34,933 nucleotides of DNA from an uncultured Treponema sp. (GTDB lineage: Bacteria > Spirochaetota > Spirochaetia > Treponematales > Treponemataceae): the NCBI GenBank assembly GCA_937885235.1, contig CAKZZK010000189.1, forward strand, positions 1-34,933. The letters are read 5' to 3'. The position numbers and the translations under genes were made by a program. The notes beneath the pieces are model-generated. The model was not told the DNA's origin. It was given only the letters and a program-made list of their open reading frames with translations, and did no database searches. Numbering within the stretch: the stretch's first letter is position 1; each line of letters begins with the position of its first letter. Of this stretch, positions 32,108 through 34,933 are shown in pieces.

Positions 32108-33703
32108 ATGTCAGACTTGCTTTCTTTATTCATTCCGTCAGGACTGCCGCAGATTCCGCTCACCTCTTTTGCGTTCTGTGTGTTTTTTGCGGTGACGCTT
32201 GCCTTGTATTATCTTCTGCCTCGTGCCTGCCAATGGGGAATATTGCTTTTTTCTTCTATTATATTCTTTGTATTTTCGTGCAGTCCACTGACAATACTGT
32301 ATCTCGCGGGAGCTTCTGCTGTCGCTTATTTTACCGCACTTTCCGGCACAAAAAATCTGGCATTGCGGAAAGCCGTATTCACGGCGGGGATTTTATCTGT
32401 CCTTGGCATCCTCATTATCCTTAAATATACCAATTTCCTTGTCATAAACTATAATTACGCTGTTAAAATCTTGCGCAAGATTTTCCCTGTCAGCCTTTCG
32501 CCTCGTCCTCGCTTTACTTTTCCGGCTCCTTTCGGCCTCAGCTTTTATACGCTTATGCTTATCGCCTACCTTGCCGACTGTTATGCAGGAAAAATCGAAG
32601 CAGAACGCAATTTCTTTAAGTTTCTGCTTTTTACCTGCTATTGGCCGCAGATGACGAGCGGTCCGATTTCCCGCTATGAGCAGCTTGCTCCCCAGTTCAA
32701 TGAAAGGCGAAGTTTTGATTATTCCGTCGTTTCTCAGGGAGTTGTCCGGATGCTATGGGGCTTTTTCCAGAAGATTGTGATCTCTGGTCACGCGGTGCTG
32801 ATTCAGCAAGCCTACCTTGGCGAAGTTGGAAAGTATGACGGGTTTTATGTATGGATTGGTATGGCTGCCGGCGTCCTGCAGCTTTATACAGATTTTAATG
32901 GCTGTATGGACATTGTGCTCGGAGCTTCGGAATGTTTCGGCATACGTCTGCCGGAGAATTTTAATGTGCCCTTTGCCGCAACGACGGTGACTGAATTCTG
33001 GCGGCGGTGGCACATCACGCTTGGTCGCTGGCTCCACGACTATGTATTTTTCCGTGTTATGGGCAGCAGGTTTGTCATCAAAATCAAGAATGCTTTGATT
33101 TCCCGCAAAAAACGGAAGCTTGCAAACAAGGTGGCAATGTACGGAAGCAGTGGAGTCGTATGGCTCTGCATGGGGCTGTGGCATGGCGGCACTTGGCGCT
33201 ACATCATCGGGAACGGTCTGTGGTATTTTCTGGTCACTACGATTGAACAGGAATGTATGCCCCTCGGACGGAAACTAACCGCGAAACTCGGCATAAAGAC
33301 GGACACATTTTCATGGCGTTTTTTCTGCCGGTTCAGGACTTTCGTGCTTTTCTGCATTGGAACGACATTTTTTTATGCTCCGACAATGCAGGGCGCGCTA
33401 AGACTGCTCTGGCACAGCATAAAGCATTTTAATCCGCTCCTGCTCTTTACGATTTCTTTAGAGGACTTCCAGATGAACTATCTTCACCGCGCTATTTTTG
33501 TCCTTTCGGTAATCGCACTTGTTGCTGTTGATGCAATCAGATACAGAATCTCGCTTGGGAGCCCTGATGGTTTGGGCTCCGTCCGCTCAGTCTTGCAAAA
33601 ACAGAATTCATTTTTTCGTTGGATTCTGTATTGGGGGATGCTCACGATGATTATCCTCTCTTCCACACTTTCTACGCAGGAGTTTTTATATGCCCAGTTC
33701 TAA
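32108..33703 (+). CDS. MBOAT-family O-acyltransferase of acylation cluster 2
   Basis: This 531-residue polytopic membrane protein of the AlgI/DltB type has WRRWHITLGRW (His301) and the catalytic-type His359 in GLWHGGTW. It is paralogous to the protein at 10385-11950 but diverged. It should move an acyl group from a cytoplasmic ACP to an extracytoplasmic acceptor with the SGNH protein encoded next, which its end overlaps by 14 nt. I choose ATG 32108 because a GTG at 32066 would lie inside the promoter; the ribosome-binding site is weak. Base composition looks more AT-rich than in cluster 1. Confidence 0.92.
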   Translation: MSDLLSLFIPSGLPQIPLTSFAFCVFFAVTLALYYLLPRACQWGILLFSSIIFFVFSCSPLTILYLAGASAVAYFTALSGTKNLALRKAVFTAGILSVLGILIILKYTNFLVINYNYAVKILRKIFPVSLSPRPRFTFPAPFGLSFYTLMLIAYLADCYAGKIEAERNFFKFLLFTCYWPQMTSGPISRYEQLAPQFNERRSFDYSVVSQGVVRMLWGFFQKIVISGHAVLIQQAYLGEVGKYDGFYVWIGMAAGVLQLYTDFNGCMDIVLGASECFGIRLPENFNVPFAATTVTEFWRRWHITLGRWLHDYVFFRVMGSRFVIKIKNALISRKKRKLANKVAMYGSSGVVWLCMGLWHGGTWRYIIGNGLWYFLVTTIEQECMPLGRKLTAKLGIKTDTFSWRFFCRFRTFVLFCIGTTFFYAPTMQGALRLLWHSIKHFNPLLLFTISLEDFQMNYLHRAIFVLSVIALVAVDAIRYRISLGSPDGLGSVRSVLQKQNSFFRWILYWGMLTMIILSSTLSTQEFLYAQF

Positions 33704-34745
33704 ATATGAAGGTAAATCCGCAGCTTTCCAGAAGCTTGTTTTCGCGCTCAAAATCCTTTTAGGCTCTGTTCCTCTTGTTGTGTTTTATTGTTACGCACGA
33801 TTTTATGCAGACGGCTATATGGACGGAGAATGGCCTATGTATAAGCAGGTGAAAAATTACATCAACAAAACAGGGCTGTACAATGATTTCTTGATTTTGG
33901 GAGACTCGACACCTAAATTCAATCTCAATGCGGAAGCTTTATCATCAGAAGAATATTCAGTACAGAATATCGCTCTTGGTGGCACGACACCAGTTGAAGA
34001 CTATTATATTCTAAAAGAATATCTTGAACGAGGTAATACAGTCGGCACGGTGATAATAGCCTTTGCTCCTTTTCATTTATGGCATATGGACTGCGTTTCA
34101 ACACGTACAGAATATTTTCACGCGCTACACTTTTTAGATGTTTTGGATATGTATAAGAACGCAGTTTCTTTTAAAGATAATCAAAATGTTCATAATACAT
34201 TTTTTACTGAAAATCCTCACATAGGTAAGCTACTCAAAGCTGCGATATTCTATCCTCCAAAATACCTCCCCGCAATGAACAACGCTAGATTTGTTCGGCG
34301 CTACAAAGGAAATGTTGATGCATACCATTTTTATGAGCAAAGCAAGGGTAGCCATTTTTGTGGTGATGGAATTAATCCAAGAGAAGCTTATGTAAATCAA
34401 CCGTCATTTTCTGCACAGCCAATGCAAACTGCATACTTTCGTAAAGTTTTAGAATTATGCAGAGAATATGGTATTCGCGTTATCATTGAACAAAGTCCGC
34501 TCCCGCAAATGTGTGAGGAGAAGATACTTGACAGTTTTGAGCAGGAATACTTTGCATTCTTTAACTCGTTCAAGTCTGATTTTGACTTGACCTGTCCTTC
34601 AAAATTTACTTATTTCGATAACAATTTCTTTGTTGATGCTGCTCACATGAACAACGCTGGCAATGCTGCATGGACGCAGTACATAAAGGAAACGTATATC
34701 ATTCCCTATATCAATACACACAAACCGACGGAGGTTTTAAAATGA
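33690..34745 (+). CDS. Membrane-anchored SGNH-hydrolase-like protein of acylation cluster 2
   Basis: This 351-residue protein has one N-terminal membrane helix (about 16-37) and an extracytoplasmic SGNH-type domain. The nucleophile is Ser73 in LILGDST, and the late VDAAH block provides Asp316 and His319. It probably transfers the acyl group delivered by the MBOAT protein to an envelope glycan. The start overlaps the MBOAT gene by 14 nt, and the stop overlaps the next ATG (ATGA). It is notably AT-rich in codon use compared with the housekeeping genes, which may mark horizontal transfer. Confidence 0.82.
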   Translation: MPSSKYEGKSAAFQKLVFALKILLGSVPLVVFYCYARFYADGYMDGEWPMYKQVKNYINKTGLYNDFLILGDSTPKFNLNAEALSSEEYSVQNIALGGTTPVEDYYILKEYLERGNTVGTVIIAFAPFHLWHMDCVSTRTEYFHALHFLDVLDMYKNAVSFKDNQNVHNTFFTENPHIGKLLKAAIFYPPKYLPAMNNARFVRRYKGNVDAYHFYEQSKGSHFCGDGINPREAYVNQPSFSAQPMQTAYFRKVLELCREYGIRVIIEQSPLPQMCEEKILDSFEQEYFAFFNSFKSDFDLTCPSKFTYFDNNFFVDAAHMNNAGNAAWTQYIKETYIIPYINTHKPTEVLK

Positions 34746-34933
34746 AAGAAAAAATCAAATCACTCGTGGAAGATGCGTTAAAGGAAACGCAGGAATCAAC
34801 AGGGAAAAGCTTTGATCTGGGACCAGAGACAGTGTTGCTCGGTGAGGGGGCCGTCCTTGATTCCTTCGACTTTGTATCGAGCCAGTTTCAAAAGTCGCTA
34901 CAAGGGATAAACCCATTGGAAAACAGACGAAAA
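34742..34933 (+). CDS. Acyl carrier protein of acylation cluster 2 (partial, runs off the window)
   Basis: This ORF starts in an ATGA overlap with the SGNH gene. Residues 1-50 look like an ACP: an acidic first helix (SLVEDALKE) and the phosphopantetheine site LDSFDFVS with its Ser. GAGG lies upstream at 34731. After DFVS the sequence (SQFQKSLQGINPLENRRK) no longer looks like helix II and III of an ACP, so from about 34880 the gene may be disrupted or the sequence end chimeric. The frame is open to the end. Confidence 0.65.
   Translation, partial: MKEKIKSLVEDALKETQESTGKSFDLGPETVLLGEGAVLDSFDFVSSQFQKSLQGINPLENRRK

Overview
The window looks like chromosomal DNA of a Treponema-like spirochaete, probably a gut or rumen commensal. 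The reasons are a very long LptD/OstA-like outer-membrane protein of the treponemal type, a fructose PTS locus, a PPDK with an N-terminal zinc ribbon, and moderately GC-rich coding with sigma70-type promoters (TTGNNN, 17-nt spacer, TANNNT). The genus is an inference from family resemblance, not a database match. There are no rRNA, tRNA, CRISPR or intact insertion-sequence genes.

Layout, left to right. (1) Pyruvate phosphate dikinase at 198-2957, with its own promoter and a bidirectional terminator shared with a convergent AraC regulator. (2) A sugar/oligosaccharide ABC importer without an ATPase (lipoprotein plus two permeases, 3990-7489), divergent from the AraC gene. (3) A patch of rearranged DNA at 7490-9307: a DUF4143-type ATPase with its own promoter and terminator, bordered on its far side by a decayed, internally deleted duplicate of the second permease gene. 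(4) A minus-strand surface-acylation cluster (15799 to 9308): FkbH/BF1531-like HAD protein, acyl carrier protein, MaoC hydratase, SDR, MBOAT acyltransferase and SGNH protein. A YoeB-type toxin-antitoxin module is inserted between the first two genes, and a divergent XRE regulator lies at the front. (5) Housekeeping genes: uvrA and the LptD-like gene on the minus strand, and a divergent three-domain histidine enzyme (HisA-HisI-HisE). (6) A complete fructose PTS regulon: ptsH, fruR-fruK-fruA, and ptsI transcribed divergently from fruR across an array of TCAAA repeats. (7) purM-purN, then a stretch with a decayed BrnT-like toxin gene. (8) A second acylation cluster at the right edge (XRE regulator divergent from MBOAT, SGNH and a partial ACP), which appears more AT-rich than the rest.

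The most interesting system is the pair of acyl-transfer clusters. In cluster 1 the enzyme set (FkbH, ACP, dehydratase, ketoreductase) is what would be needed to turn glyceryl-ACP into a small acyl group such as lactyl. The MBOAT and SGNH pair would then move it across the membrane onto an envelope glycan. Each cluster is divergent from a paralogous XRE gene, and both XRE genes share the layout CGTAAAT, 4-5 nt, a -10 hexamer, 6 nt, ATG. This points to autoregulated, leaderless regulators controlling surface decoration. Other points of note are an HPr with arginine in place of regulatory Ser46, a HisA-HisI-HisE fusion covering three consecutive histidine steps, and recurrent leaderless promoter architecture.
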